From: Streptomyces sp. TSRI0281
GTDB lineage: Bacteria > Actinomycetota > Actinomycetes > Streptomycetales > Streptomycetaceae
Direction of reading: 5' to 3'
DNA length: 64,000 nucleotides
NCBI RefSeq assembly: GCF_001905125.1
Contig: NZ_LWLE01000009.1
Location: forward strand, 62,001 to 126,000
Part shown: positions 1-8,534 of the stretch, in pieces
Numbering within the stretch: the stretch's first letter is position 1
Layout of the letters: each line of letters starts with the position of its first letter
Position numbers and translations under genes: made by a program
Notes under the pieces: generated by a model
What the model was told of the DNA's origin: nothing
Database searches by the model: none
The model's input: only the letters and a program-made list of their open reading frames with translations

Positions 1-1276
1 CCGTCCGGTCCGGTTCGCCCAGGTCGAGCCTGATCGGGAACAGGCTGGTGAACCAGCCGACGGTCCGGGAGAGATCCACCTCCGCGAGTGCGTCTTCCCT
101 GCCGTGGCCTTCCAGGTGCAGCAATGCGGTGCCGTCGCCCGTCGTGCCGCGTCCGCGGTGCCAGTCGCCCATCGCCTGCGCGAGACCGGCGAGGAGAACG
201 TCGTTGATACCGGCGTTGAACAGCGACGGCACTGTGGTCAGCAACGCCTCGGTGAACTCGGCCGGCAGGGACTCGGTGAAACTCCGGTCCCGGCTTTCCA
301 CGTCCTGACCGGGCACCCTCGCCCGGTCGCCGAACCGGGCGGCGCCGGGACGCAGCCGTTCGAGCCAGCCGGGGAGTTCCGCGACACCGGCCTGCGCGTG
401 CGCCTGCTCGCCGAGTACTTCGGACCAGCGGCGGAACGAGGCCGGCACGGGATCGAGAGTGATCGCGGCGCCCTTCTCGACGGCCTGCCAGGCCGTGGAG
501 AGATCGGCGGCCAGGATGCGCCAGGAAATCGAGTCGATGGCCAGATGATGGACGACCAGGGCGAGCATGCCCTGGCGATCCGGTCCGGCATCGAACCACA
601 CGGCCTGGAGGACGTTGCCCTCCTGGGGGCGCAGCCTGTCGCGCGCCGCGTCCGACTCCTGTCGCACCAGCGCGGCCCACTCCTCCTCGGGGCGCCCCGC
701 CGCATCTGTCCGCCGGACGGCCGAGGCCGCGTCGACCGCGCCCACCGGCCGGGTCTCCAGCGCCCAGTCCGCCTCGTCGCCCAGCACGGACAGCCGCAGG
801 CGCAGGATGTCGTGGTGGTCGAGCAGAGCCTGCACCATCGACATCAGACGGGGTTCCGTCAGCCCTGAAGGCGTGCGCAGGACCGCGAACTGGTTGTAGG
901 TGTCGACCACGCCACCGCGTTCCCGGAACCAGTGCATGATCGGAGTGGTGACGACCGGTCCCACCCCGCTGTCCGCGACGGGCGCCGGCTCCTGTTCCAA
1001 CGTGGTGGCCGTCTGTGCCAGCGCTTCCATGTCCCGCCGCGTCAGCACATCGCCGACGGTGATCCGCAGACCGGCTTTCCGTGCCCGGCTGACGAGTTGC
1101 ATGGCGATGATGCTGTCTCCGCCGAGCGCCACGAACCCGTCGTCGATCCCTACGTCGCTCACCCCGAGGACGTCGGCGACCAGTTGACAAAGAACGCGCT
1201 GGTGACGGGTGACCGGACTTTCCCCGGCCACACTCGAATTCGCTTCACCGAAAGGCCTGGTCACGTATTCCCTCAT
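1..1276 (-). CDS. Non-ribosomal peptide synthetase, N-terminal PCP-E portion (runs off the left edge)
   Basis: Reading from an ATG at 1276, the protein stays open for 425 codons to the window edge. Residues ~25-95 are a peptidyl carrier domain with the phosphopantetheine serine in LGGDSIIAMQL (S55). Residues ~110-425 carry epimerization-domain motifs: E1 TPIMHWF (111-117), E2 HHLAIDSISWRIL (from 243), E4 EGHGRE (390-395) and E5 VGWFT (407-411). No adenylation or condensation domain precedes the carrier, so the protein starts unusually at PCP-E and must be loaded in trans or be the downstream half of a split synthetase. It is divergent from the aminotransferase at 1474 and next to a complete amino-group-carrier pathway, which suggests it handles that product. 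The remaining modules lie outside the window. Domain assignment is firm; substrate is unknown. Confidence 0.85.
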   Translation of the reverse strand, partial: MREYVTRPFGEANSSVAGESPVTRHQRVLCQLVADVLGVSDVGIDDGFVALGGDSIIAMQLVSRARKAGLRITVGDVLTRRDMEALAQTATTLEQEPAPVADSGVGPVVTTPIMHWFRERGGVVDTYNQFAVLRTPSGLTEPRLMSMVQALLDHHDILRLRLSVLGDEADWALETRPVGAVDAASAVRRTDAAGRPEEEWAALVRQESDAARDRLRPQEGNVLQAVWFDAGPDRQGMLALVVHHLAIDSISWRILAADLSTAWQAVEKGAAITLDPVPASFRRWSEVLGEQAHAQAGVAELPGWLERLRPGAARFGDRARVPGQDVESRDRSFTESLPAEFTEALLTTVPSLFNAGINDVLLAGLAQAMGDWHRGRGTTGDGTALLHLEGHGREDALAEVDLSRTVGWFTSLFPIRLDLGEPDRT

Positions 1277-1473
1277 TCCGGTTCCGGTCTGGAATCAGGA
1301 ACGAAGTTAGCGAGCGGCGCTCGCCACCGGCGGCAGTCGGAGCGGCAATTCCCGGGAGCACCGCGAAGGAACGCAGGTGAGTTGCCGGTGTGATTGCCGC
1401 CGGGCCCGACGGCGCACGCCGACGATGACATGCGCGACGTTCGGGCGGAATCACATGGAGAAGAGGTTCAGCG
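1277..1473. promoter_or_regulatory. Divergent intergenic region between NRPS and aminotransferase
   Basis: This 197-bp gap separates the divergent NRPS (ATG at 1276, minus) and aminotransferase (GTG at 1474, plus), so it must hold both promoters. A purine-rich GGAGAAGAGG lies about 7-17 bases before the GTG and is the likely ribosome-binding site. I do not see a clear -10/-35 pair or an operator palindrome. Confidence 0.5.
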
Positions 1474-2865
1474 GTGACTATCCAGCAACCGGCCCAGCCG
1501 GCGGTCGACCTTGCGATGTTCGGCGGTGGCCGGGCCGTCCCCAGGGAACTCGGGATCAGGCCCTGGCCGATGGTGACCGATCAGGACGAGCAGGCGGTCC
1601 ATCGGGTACTGAGGTCCGGCCGGTTCACCTCCGCCTCGTCGGGAGAGCAGGAGATCGCGGGCCTGGAGCGGGAGTGGGCGCAGTACGTCGGCACGGAGCA
1701 CTGTGTGGCGGTGAGCAACGGAACCGCGGCGCTGTCGGTCGCGCTGAGCGCCGCGGGTGTGGAGCCTGGCGACGAGGTCATCGTGCCCGCCCTGAGCTTC
1801 ATCGGCAGCGCCACCGCTCCGCTCCATCTCATGGCCGTACCGGTGTTCGTGGACATCGACCCCGTCACGTTCAATCTGGACCCCGCGGCGCTGGAGGCCG
1901 CGATCACCGGCCGGACCAAGGCGATCGTCGTGGTCCACCTGCACGGTCTGCCCGCCGATCTGGACCGGATCACCGAGATCGCCGCCCGGCACGGGGTCAC
2001 CGTGATCGAGGACGCCGCGCAGGCGCACGGCGCCCGGTACCGGGGCCGGTCCGTGGGCTCGATCGGCGCGGTGAACACCTTCAGCCTCAACGTCAGCAAG
2101 AATCTCGCCACCTGCGGTGAGGGCGGCCTGATCACCACCGATGACGCGGACGTGGCGACCAGGGCGACCATGCTGCGGCAGTTCGGTGAGCTCATTCCGG
2201 CAGGCGGCGAGCGCAGCTACGTGGCGCATCTGCTGGGCTGGAACTGCAAACCGAACGCGATACAGGCGGCCTTCACCCGTAGCCGTCTCGCTCAACTCCC
2301 CGCCGAAATGGCCGTCCGCGAGGAGCACGTCGGCCGGCTGCTGGGACGGCTGGCCGCGTATCCCGGCTTCCTGGTGCCCGAGGTCCCACAGGACCGCACC
2401 CATGCCTGGCACATCCTGCGCATCCGGGTGAATCCCGCCGCCTTCGGGCTGGCCGACGCGTTCGCGGGCCCGCTGCGCTCTGTCGTACAGCGGGCCCTGC
2501 GTGCCGAAGGGGTGCCCGCCGTGCCCTACCAGCTGCAGCCGTTGCCGGCGCAGCGGGTCTTCACCGGCCGCCGCGGGTTCGGTGCCTACCCGTGGGCGTT
2601 GCCCGGCGTCGTGGACCGCCCTTACCGTCCCGAGGACTTCCCGGCCACCCTGCGAGTCCTCGACGACTCCTTCACGATCCAGAAGGCGCACCTGCATCCG
2701 GACTCAGGACCGTTGCTCGACCGGTACGCCGACGCGTTCGAGAAGGTCTGGCACCACCGCGAGGCACTGGCCGCCATCGCCGCGACGACGGACTACACAC
2801 CGCACTGGGAACGCGCCGCGGAGATCGCCGACACCGAATGGGCCGGAGCGTTCCCCGCCCGATGA
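1474..2865 (+). CDS. DegT/DnrJ/EryC1-family PLP aminotransferase
   Basis: 463 residues, fold-type I sugar-aminotransferase family. The PLP-site motif EDAAQAHGA is followed by SLNVSKN, where K209 is the predicted Schiff-base lysine, and CGEGG. Full length for the family; GTG start chosen because it has a GGAG-type ribosome-binding site. In amino-group-carrier pathways for DADH, an aminotransferase converts the C6 ketone made by transketolase into the 6R amine on the carrier-bound intermediate. Its position beside the carrier operon makes that the most likely role (inference). Family members otherwise act on nucleotide-sugar ketones, but no sugar genes are nearby. It converges on the transketolase genes across a long perfect hairpin. 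Confidence 0.85.
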   Translation: MTIQQPAQPAVDLAMFGGGRAVPRELGIRPWPMVTDQDEQAVHRVLRSGRFTSASSGEQEIAGLEREWAQYVGTEHCVAVSNGTAALSVALSAAGVEPGDEVIVPALSFIGSATAPLHLMAVPVFVDIDPVTFNLDPAALEAAITGRTKAIVVVHLHGLPADLDRITEIAARHGVTVIEDAAQAHGARYRGRSVGSIGAVNTFSLNVSKNLATCGEGGLITTDDADVATRATMLRQFGELIPAGGERSYVAHLLGWNCKPNAIQAAFTRSRLAQLPAEMAVREEHVGRLLGRLAAYPGFLVPEVPQDRTHAWHILRIRVNPAAFGLADAFAGPLRSVVQRALRAEGVPAVPYQLQPLPAQRVFTGRRGFGAYPWALPGVVDRPYRPEDFPATLRVLDDSFTIQKAHLHPDSGPLLDRYADAFEKVWHHREALAAIAATTDYTPHWERAAEIADTEWAGAFPAR

Positions 2866-2924
2866 CCTCAACCCACTCCATCCCACGATCCCGGTCCGGG
2901 ATCGTGGGATGGAGTGGGTTGAGG
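2866..2924. terminator. Bidirectional terminator: 29-bp perfect inverted repeat
   Basis: Bases 2866-2894 and 2896-2924 are perfect reverse complements with a single central base (2895). The stem starts one base after the aminotransferase stop codon and sits 39 bp from the stop of the convergent transketolase subunit. No U-tract follows, as is usual in Streptomyces. It should end transcription from both sides. Confidence 0.85.
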
Positions 2925-2963
2925 GCCGGTCCGGACCGCCGGGGTCGCTTCGACGCCGGGGGT

Positions 2964-3929
2964 TCAAGCCAGCAGCCGTCGCACGTGCTCGGTCACCGTC
3001 GCGCCGGAGATCCCGTTGCGCTCCAGTAGATGCCGGTGTCCCCCGGTACCGGCGGCGAACCGGTCGGCGACCGCCACCCGCCGTACCGGACAGGCGACAC
3101 CCAGGTCGGCCACGACCTCGGCCACGGCGGAACCGAGGCCCCCGGCCGCCCAGTGTTCTTCGACGGTGACGATTCCGCGTGTGCGGGTGGCGGCCGCGAC
3201 GATCGCCTCCCGGTCGAGCGGTTTGACCGTGTGCATGTTGAGCACGGCCACGTCGATCCCGTCGCGGGCCAGTTCGTCGGCGGTCTCGACCGCGGTGAGC
3301 ACGGGATGCGGTCCGGTGGCGATCAGCGTCACGTCGGATCCCCGGCGCAAGGACTGCGCGATCCCGATCCGCACCGGCTCCGCCCCCGGCGCGAGGCTCG
3401 GCGTCGCGCCGCGCCCGAGGCGCAGGTACACCGGTCCCGGCAGCTCAGCGCCGGCTCGGACCAGGACCTCGGTGGCGGGGCCGTCCGCGGGCACCAGCAC
3501 CGTCATGTTCGGCAGCATCCGCATGACGGCGAGGTCTTCCAGCGCATGGTGGGTGGAACCGAGGTGGCCGGCGGAGAGCCCGCCGTGGGTGGCGACGATC
3601 CGTACCGGCAGGTTGTTCCAGGCGATGTCGAGCTTCACCGCTTCCAGCGCCCGGGTGGCGGCGAAGGTCGCCATGGTGTTGACGAAGGGAATCCGGCCGG
3701 ACCTGGCCAGTCCCGCCGCCACACCCATCATGTTCTGTTCCGCGATACCGAGGTTGAGATACCGCCGCGCGCTCTCACCCCATGGGGTGGCGGAGAACAG
3801 GCCGGTGTCGCTGTCCAGGCACACATGGCGTTCGTCCTCGCCGAGCAACTCGACCAGTACGTCCCGGTACACCTCCCGGGCCTCGCGGGCCTCGTCGGGC
3901 ACGGTGGGTTCGGCTGTCACGACGGACAT
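2964..3929 (-). CDS. Transketolase C-terminal subunit
   Basis: 321 residues covering the pyrimidine-binding and C-terminal domains of a split transketolase. It contains the conserved GIAEQNMMGVAAGLA segment, whose Glu normally activates thiamine diphosphate, and a C-terminal EEHWAAGGLGSAV region typical of 1-deoxyxylulose-5-phosphate synthase/transketolase C domains. The ATG at 3929 is preceded by AACGGAGACGAC and lies 11 bp after the stop of the N-terminal subunit gene; longer upstream in-frame starts would overlap that gene. With the partner at 3941 it forms a two-protein enzyme. In the known carrier-protein DADH route the pair transfers a two-carbon ketol unit to carrier-bound glutamate semialdehyde; that role is inferred from context. 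Confidence 0.9.
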   Translation of the reverse strand: MSVVTAEPTVPDEAREAREVYRDVLVELLGEDERHVCLDSDTGLFSATPWGESARRYLNLGIAEQNMMGVAAGLARSGRIPFVNTMATFAATRALEAVKLDIAWNNLPVRIVATHGGLSAGHLGSTHHALEDLAVMRMLPNMTVLVPADGPATEVLVRAGAELPGPVYLRLGRGATPSLAPGAEPVRIGIAQSLRRGSDVTLIATGPHPVLTAVETADELARDGIDVAVLNMHTVKPLDREAIVAAATRTRGIVTVEEHWAAGGLGSAVAEVVADLGVACPVRRVAVADRFAAGTGGHRHLLERNGISGATVTEHVRRLLA

Positions 3930-3940
3930 GTCGTCTCCGT

Positions 3941-4750
3941 TCAGGGTCGTTCGCCGCGCATCACCGCGGCATGGGCACGCCGGTGCCCGCGCTCGGTGAG
4001 CCGGACGTAGTGGCTGCGGGCCTGGCCCTCGATATAGGGCAGTCCTTTGCCCTTGACCGTGCGGGCCAGCAGCACGGTCGGTCTGCCCGGGGTGTGCGGG
4101 ATACGCGACAGGGCCGTCCGTAACTGGTCCGGCTCGTGCCCGTCGACCTCTAGTACCGTCCACCCGAAACTGCGCCAACGGTCCCCGAGTGGCTCAAGGC
4201 CCAGGGTCTCTTCCGTGTCACCGCTGATCTGCAGCCCGTTGCGGTCCACGATCGCCACCAGCCGGTCCAGTGACTGGGCGCCGGCCGCCATCGCGGCCTC
4301 CCAGACCGAGCCCTCCTGCAGTTCGCCGTCGCCGAGCACGACAAAGCAACGCCGCTCACTCCCGTCCAACCGTGCGGCGAGCGCGAAGCCGACACCGAGC
4401 GGCAGTCCGTGCCCGAGTGACCCGGTCGGCATCTCGACCCCGGGGACGGCCGGATTCGGGTGTGCGGTGAACATGCTGTCCGGAGCGCCGTAGCTCGCCA
4501 GCAGTTCCGCGGGGAAGAAGCCCCGCTCCGCCAGGACCGCGTACAGTCCGATCGCGCCGTGTCCCTTGCTCAGCAGCAGGATGTCCCGGTCCGGCGCCTG
4601 CGGCCTCCGCGGGTCGATCCTCAGCACGTGACGGTAGAGCGTCACCAGGATCTCGACCATGGACATCGATCCGCCGAGGTGGCCGCCCTCCGGGTTGGCG
4701 CACATCCGCACAATGAGTTCCCGTGCCGTGCGCGCGTGATCGTCACTCAT
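3941..4750 (-). CDS. Transketolase N-terminal subunit (TPP-binding)
   Basis: 269 residues, the thiamine-diphosphate-binding half of a split transketolase. Visible motifs are GGHLGGSMSMVEIL near the N-terminus, LLSKGHGAIGLYA, GSLGHGLPLGVGFALA, and the TPP/Mg motif GDGELQEGSVWEAA followed by D-x-NGLQISG. The ATG overlaps the TGA of the upstream deacylase gene (ATGA), so translation is coupled. It must pair with the product of 2964-3929. Primary-metabolism transketolases of Streptomyces are usually single ~700-residue chains, so a split pair inside a carrier-protein operon points to a pathway-specific enzyme acting on a protein-tethered aldehyde. Confidence 0.9.
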   Translation of the reverse strand: MSDDHARTARELIVRMCANPEGGHLGGSMSMVEILVTLYRHVLRIDPRRPQAPDRDILLLSKGHGAIGLYAVLAERGFFPAELLASYGAPDSMFTAHPNPAVPGVEMPTGSLGHGLPLGVGFALAARLDGSERRCFVVLGDGELQEGSVWEAAMAAGAQSLDRLVAIVDRNGLQISGDTEETLGLEPLGDRWRSFGWTVLEVDGHEPDQLRTALSRIPHTPGRPTVLLARTVKGKGLPYIEGQARSHYVRLTERGHRRAHAAVMRGERP

Positions 4751-5811
4751 CGGTTCTTCCCGGTGAAATGCTCATCCAGTTCGGCCAGGGCACGGGTCAG
4801 CACCCCGATGCCGAACAGGTACTCGGACAGTTTGATGTGTTCCCGGTCGGAATGATCCAGACTGCTGTCCCCCGGCCCATAGGTGGCCATCGGCATCGTC
4901 CACTTCTCGGCCAGTGTGTTCATGTCTGAGGTACCGGTCTTCACCTTCGCCCTCGGGCTGCCGCCCTGCGCGCGGATCGCGACCGACAGCGCCCGCACCA
5001 CCGGGTCGTTGCGGCCGACACGGCAGGCGCGCACCGTGTTGACGACCTGGAGGGTGCCCAGGTCCAGCCGCTCGGACAACGCGGCCACCAGGCCCTCGCT
5101 GTCGAAACCCGGGGGAATCCGGATACTGAACTCCGCGGTGGCGGACGTCAGTCCACCGTTGATCGACGTCAAGGTCGGGCCGGGACTGTCGAATCGGGCG
5201 TGGCTCGCCTCCGGGCCGAGCAGGTCCAGCAGCTCCGTCCACGCCCGGGCCGCCAGTTCGGACGCCTTGGGCACGGTGTTGCTGGGGTGGGTCGCCTCGC
5301 ACCGCACGTGGTAGCGGAGGTCGATCTTTCCCTTGTATCCCAGGACGACCGTGTCGCAGCCACTGGGCTCACCGATGATCAGCGCGTCCGGCGGCTCGTG
5401 CGTACGGCGGATCTCCACCGCGCCCCGGGACATCGTGGTCTCCTCCTCCACCGCGCCCACGACCACGACCCGGCCGCGGAACCCGGTACTGCCGGCGGCC
5501 GCGCAGATCATCGTGGCGAGCGGCCCCTTGGCGTCGACCGAACCCCTGCCGTACAGGCGATCGCCGTCCACGCGCACCGGGATGTCCCCCGGCACGGTGT
5601 CCATGTGCCCGAGCAGCATCACCGTCGGCCCCGGGCCATGCCGGATCTCCCCGACCGCGTTGCCCGCCTCGTCGATCCACGCGGCGAGACCGGCTCCACG
5701 CATGGCATCCACCACGTGAGCGGCCAGCTCCGACTCCGCGAAGGACGGTGAGGGAATCTTCAGCATGCCGTGGAGCAGTTCGATCGCGGCCGTGTCCGAA
5801 AAAGTCGTCAC
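4747..5811 (-). CDS. lysK: LysK-like M20 metallopeptidase (releases product from carrier)
   Basis: 354 residues, M20 family. Metal-site motifs are visible: GHMDTVPG, GRGSVDAKGPLA and the catalytic Glu pair in AVEEET, then IGEPSG and a C-terminal TSDMNTLA. In LysW systems this enzyme hydrolyses the isopeptide bond between the carrier's C-terminal glutamate and the finished amino acid. I chose the GTG at 5811 because GGAGGAAGA lies just upstream and the start overlaps the lysZ stop (GTGA). Its own stop overlaps the transketolase start, so it is coupled on both sides. ArgE/DapE-type deacylases are related, but the neighbours favour LysK. Confidence 0.88.
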   Translation of the reverse strand: MTTFSDTAAIELLHGMLKIPSPSFAESELAAHVVDAMRGAGLAAWIDEAGNAVGEIRHGPGPTVMLLGHMDTVPGDIPVRVDGDRLYGRGSVDAKGPLATMICAAAGSTGFRGRVVVVGAVEEETTMSRGAVEIRRTHEPPDALIIGEPSGCDTVVLGYKGKIDLRYHVRCEATHPSNTVPKASELAARAWTELLDLLGPEASHARFDSPGPTLTSINGGLTSATAEFSIRIPPGFDSEGLVAALSERLDLGTLQVVNTVRACRVGRNDPVVRALSVAIRAQGGSPRAKVKTGTSDMNTLAEKWTMPMATYGPGDSSLDHSDREHIKLSEYLFGIGVLTRALAELDEHFTGKNR

Positions 5812-6629
5812 TCTTCCTCCAGTAGCACTTCGGTGCACGAGCCCGCCAGGGCCTCCTGGACCGGATACGGTCGACGGCCGTCCGCGATCAGGACGCGGTG
5901 CACACCGGACAGCAGTGCCTCCCGGGCCGCGATCAGCTTGATCCCCATGCCGCCGGTGACCACCGGAGGTGTCCCCCGGCGGGGAACCCGGCAGACGGGG
6001 AGCACCGACCGTTCGTCGTGCCGGTCGGCCAGCACCCCGTTCGTCCCGGTGAGCAGCACAAGGGTGCTCGCCCGGACGGCGCCCGCGATGGCCGCGGCGG
6101 CGCGGTCCGCGTCCGTGTTGACCACACGGCCGTCCTCAGCCACGGCGGGCGGCGACACCACGGGCAGCAGCCCCGCCGTGAGCACCGTGGACAGCAAGTC
6201 GCCGTTGACTGCGACGATCCGTCCACTGTGGTCGTCCCTGACCACGACCCGGCGTCCGCCGACGAGTGCGCGGTGCGCCGACTTGCGGGCGGCCACGAGA
6301 AGTCCGGCGTCCAGGCCGGTCAGCCCGACCGCGCTCACTCCGCATGCGCGCAGGGCGGCCAGCAGACGGGGCTTGACGGAGCCGGCCAGCGCCAGCTGCA
6401 CCACTTCGAGAGTTCGCTCGTCGGTGTACCGGGTCGACACCCCGTCCGGGGCGACGAGCCGGCGGGAAGGCACACCGAGGCGTTCGGCGAGCCTGTCGAT
6501 GTCCGCCGAACCGCCGTGGGCGAGGATCACCGGTCTGCCGCCGCGGTGCACGGCGGCGACGTCCGCGCAGATCGCCTCCGACCGCACAGCGGCGTTCCCG
6601 CCGCATTTGACCACAAGTATGTCCCGCAT
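5808..6629 (-). CDS. lysZ: LysZ-like [LysW]-aminoadipate/glutamate kinase
   Basis: 273 residues, amino-acid kinase fold (ArgB/LysZ group). It begins VVKCGGNAA, has ILAHGGSADIDRLA for substrate/phosphate binding, NTDADRAAAAIAGA in the nucleotide region and GGMGIKLIAA near the end. It should phosphorylate the side-chain carboxylate of carrier-bound glutamate. ATG 6629 is preferred over the in-frame GTG at 6647: family members start a few residues before the VVKxGG motif, and TGAGG lies about 12 bases upstream. The end overlaps lysK; the start is 19 bp after lysY. Confidence 0.88.
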   Translation of the reverse strand: MRDILVVKCGGNAAVRSEAICADVAAVHRGGRPVILAHGGSADIDRLAERLGVPSRRLVAPDGVSTRYTDERTLEVVQLALAGSVKPRLLAALRACGVSAVGLTGLDAGLLVAARKSAHRALVGGRRVVVRDDHSGRIVAVNGDLLSTVLTAGLLPVVSPPAVAEDGRVVNTDADRAAAAIAGAVRASTLVLLTGTNGVLADRHDERSVLPVCRVPRRGTPPVVTGGMGIKLIAAREALLSGVHRVLIADGRRPYPVQEALAGSCTEVLLEEE

Positions 6630-6648
6630 TCGCTTTATCAGCCTCACG

Positions 6649-7680
6649 TCAGTTCGGATGCAGTCCGGTAAATTCCAGCCCTGTCCGCTCCGGCCAGCCG
6701 AAGCGGACGTTCAGGCATTGCACCGCGCCGCCCGCGCCGCCCTTGACCAGGTTGTCCAGTGCGCCGATCAGGACCGCGGTGCCGTCACCCTCGGACACCG
6801 CGAACCCGACGTCGCAGAAGTTGGATCCGGTCAGGATCTTCGGCTCCGGGAGCCGGTACAGGCCCTGCCGCTGGGCGATGACCCGGACGAACGGCTCGTT
6901 CCTGTACGCCGCGCGGAACGCGGACCGGACGTCTCTCTCCGACACGCCGGACGCCAGTTTCGTGTGGCACAGCACCTGCACGCCGCGGACCGCCTCGACG
7001 CCGGTGGCGGTCATCCGTACGGTACGGTCCGTGGCCTGCGCGATCTCGGCCTCGTGCCGATGCCCGGAGGGAGCGAACACGCGGAGGGCACCGCTGCGTT
7101 CGGCATGGGCGCCGGCGGGTCCGCTGGAAACGCCCGATCCGCTGGAACCGGTTCTGGCGTCCACCCGGACCGTGCCCTCGATCAAACCCGCCCGGGCCAA
7201 CGGCCGGACCGCGAGAATGCCGGCGGTGGCCATGCAGCCGGGAACCGAGATCCGGTCGCTCGTGGCCAGTTGGGCGCGATGCCATTCAGGCAGCCCGGTG
7301 GTGAAATCGGGGATCAGATGCGGTGCGGTGTGCGTGACCCCGTAGTAGGAGGCGTAGATTTCGGGATCTCGTAGGCGGAAATCGCCGGACAGGTCGATGA
7401 CGGTCCCGGCCAGTTTCAGGAATTCGTCCATCCTTCCCATGGTTTTCCGATGCGGAGCGGCCAGGAAGAGCACATCGAAATCGATACTCTCCAATGTGTC
7501 GTGGCCGACGAAGCACAGGTCCGTGTGGCCGCGCAGGTTGGGATGCGGGCCGTCGACCCGGCGCCCGGCCAGGCGGTCGGAGGTGGCGGCCACGACGGTG
7601 ACCCGTGGATGACCGTGCAGCAGGCGAAGCAGCTCGCCACCGATGTAGCCGGATGCCCCGACGATCGCTACTCGGAGCAT
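6649..7680 (-). CDS. lysY: LysY-like [LysW]-glutamyl/aminoadipyl phosphate reductase
   Basis: 343 residues, the ArgC/LysY NAD(P)-dependent reductase family. A Rossmann start (VAIVGASGYIGGELL) is followed by the active-site cysteine in SVPGCMATA (C149) and APSGHRHEAEI with the conserved histidines. It should reduce carrier-bound glutamyl phosphate to the semialdehyde that the transketolase pair then extends. The start codon lies inside the 3' end of lysX (13-bp overlap), so the two are co-translated. Length matches the family. ArgC is the alternative, but an arginine-specific enzyme would be expected beside argJ/argD rather than LysW/LysX. Confidence 0.9.
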   Translation of the reverse strand: MLRVAIVGASGYIGGELLRLLHGHPRVTVVAATSDRLAGRRVDGPHPNLRGHTDLCFVGHDTLESIDFDVLFLAAPHRKTMGRMDEFLKLAGTVIDLSGDFRLRDPEIYASYYGVTHTAPHLIPDFTTGLPEWHRAQLATSDRISVPGCMATAGILAVRPLARAGLIEGTVRVDARTGSSGSGVSSGPAGAHAERSGALRVFAPSGHRHEAEIAQATDRTVRMTATGVEAVRGVQVLCHTKLASGVSERDVRSAFRAAYRNEPFVRVIAQRQGLYRLPEPKILTGSNFCDVGFAVSEGDGTAVLIGALDNLVKGGAGGAVQCLNVRFGWPERTGLEFTGLHPN

Positions 7681-8534
7681 GAGCGTGACTTCTCCAGGAG
7701 ATGGTCGACGATCCGGTCGGCGACGGAAACCGCGTCACCGAGAGCCTGCTGCAGACCGGAGAACTCGACACCGTGGTTGACCTCCAGGACAAGGACCTCT
7801 CCCGTCTCGTCCTCGATCAGATCGACACCGGCGATCTCGGCCTCCACGGCCTGCGCGGCCATGACCGCGAGTTTCGCGATGTCCGGTGTCAGGGGGCACA
7901 GTTCACTCACCGCACCCCGCGCCACATTGGTCCGCCAGTGCTCACTGCGCCGGTAGGTCGCGGCCAGCGCTTCGCCGCCCACCACGATCACCCGGATGTC
8001 CCGCCCCGGTTTGGCTATCCATTCCTGCAGGTAGACGATCCGCGCCTGCGGTGCGGGCAACGCGGCGACATACTCCAGCACGGTCTCCGCGGTCTGCCGG
8101 TCCGGCAACGCGGCGACCAGCCGGCCCCACGAACCCTGCAGCGGCTTCACCACAGCCGGATAGCCGATGCTCTCCAGAGCCGTCAGCGCGGCTTCCGGGG
8201 TCAGCCCGAGGGCCGTTCGCGGTGTCGGCAGTCCGGCTTCGACGAGTGCCGCGGACGTGCGCCACTTGTCCCCGCACAGCTCGGTCGCCCGCGCGGAGTT
8301 GACCACCGTCGCACCCGCCGCCTCCAGCGCATGGGCGGCGTACGTCGCCCTGGCGAGCCCGATCTCCCTGTTCAGCACGATCGGCTGAGGGCCGCGGTCA
8401 CCGAGTTGCTGCCACCACTCACGGGTGTCGAGGTGCCGATGGGCAATCCCTCTGTGACGGAGGGCTTCGAGGATCCTTTTCTCGCTGGCCCGCACACGGG
8501 ACGCGAGGACCGCGAACGGCACGGCGCCGCTCAC
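7668..8534 (-). CDS. lysX: LysX-like ATP-grasp ligase (loads glutamate on LysW)
   Basis: 288 residues, RimK/LysX ATP-grasp family. Visible elements are VVNSARATELCGDKWRT, the ATP-binding YPAVVKPLQGSWGRLVA, IVYLQEWI, RDIRVIVVGG and the metal-binding EVNHGVEFSGLQ. It should attach the alpha-amino group of an amino acid to the C-terminal glutamate of the LysW carrier. The GTG at 8534 overlaps the lysW stop (GTGA), so carrier and ligase are co-translated; the longer frame upstream would read through lysW. Whether it loads glutamate or aminoadipate cannot be read off with certainty. Glutamate fits the downstream two-carbon extension. Confidence 0.9.
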   Translation of the reverse strand: MSGAVPFAVLASRVRASEKRILEALRHRGIAHRHLDTREWWQQLGDRGPQPIVLNREIGLARATYAAHALEAAGATVVNSARATELCGDKWRTSAALVEAGLPTPRTALGLTPEAALTALESIGYPAVVKPLQGSWGRLVAALPDRQTAETVLEYVAALPAPQARIVYLQEWIAKPGRDIRVIVVGGEALAATYRRSEHWRTNVARGAVSELCPLTPDIAKLAVMAAQAVEAEIAGVDLIEDETGEVLVLEVNHGVEFSGLQQALGDAVSVADRIVDHLLEKSRSCSE

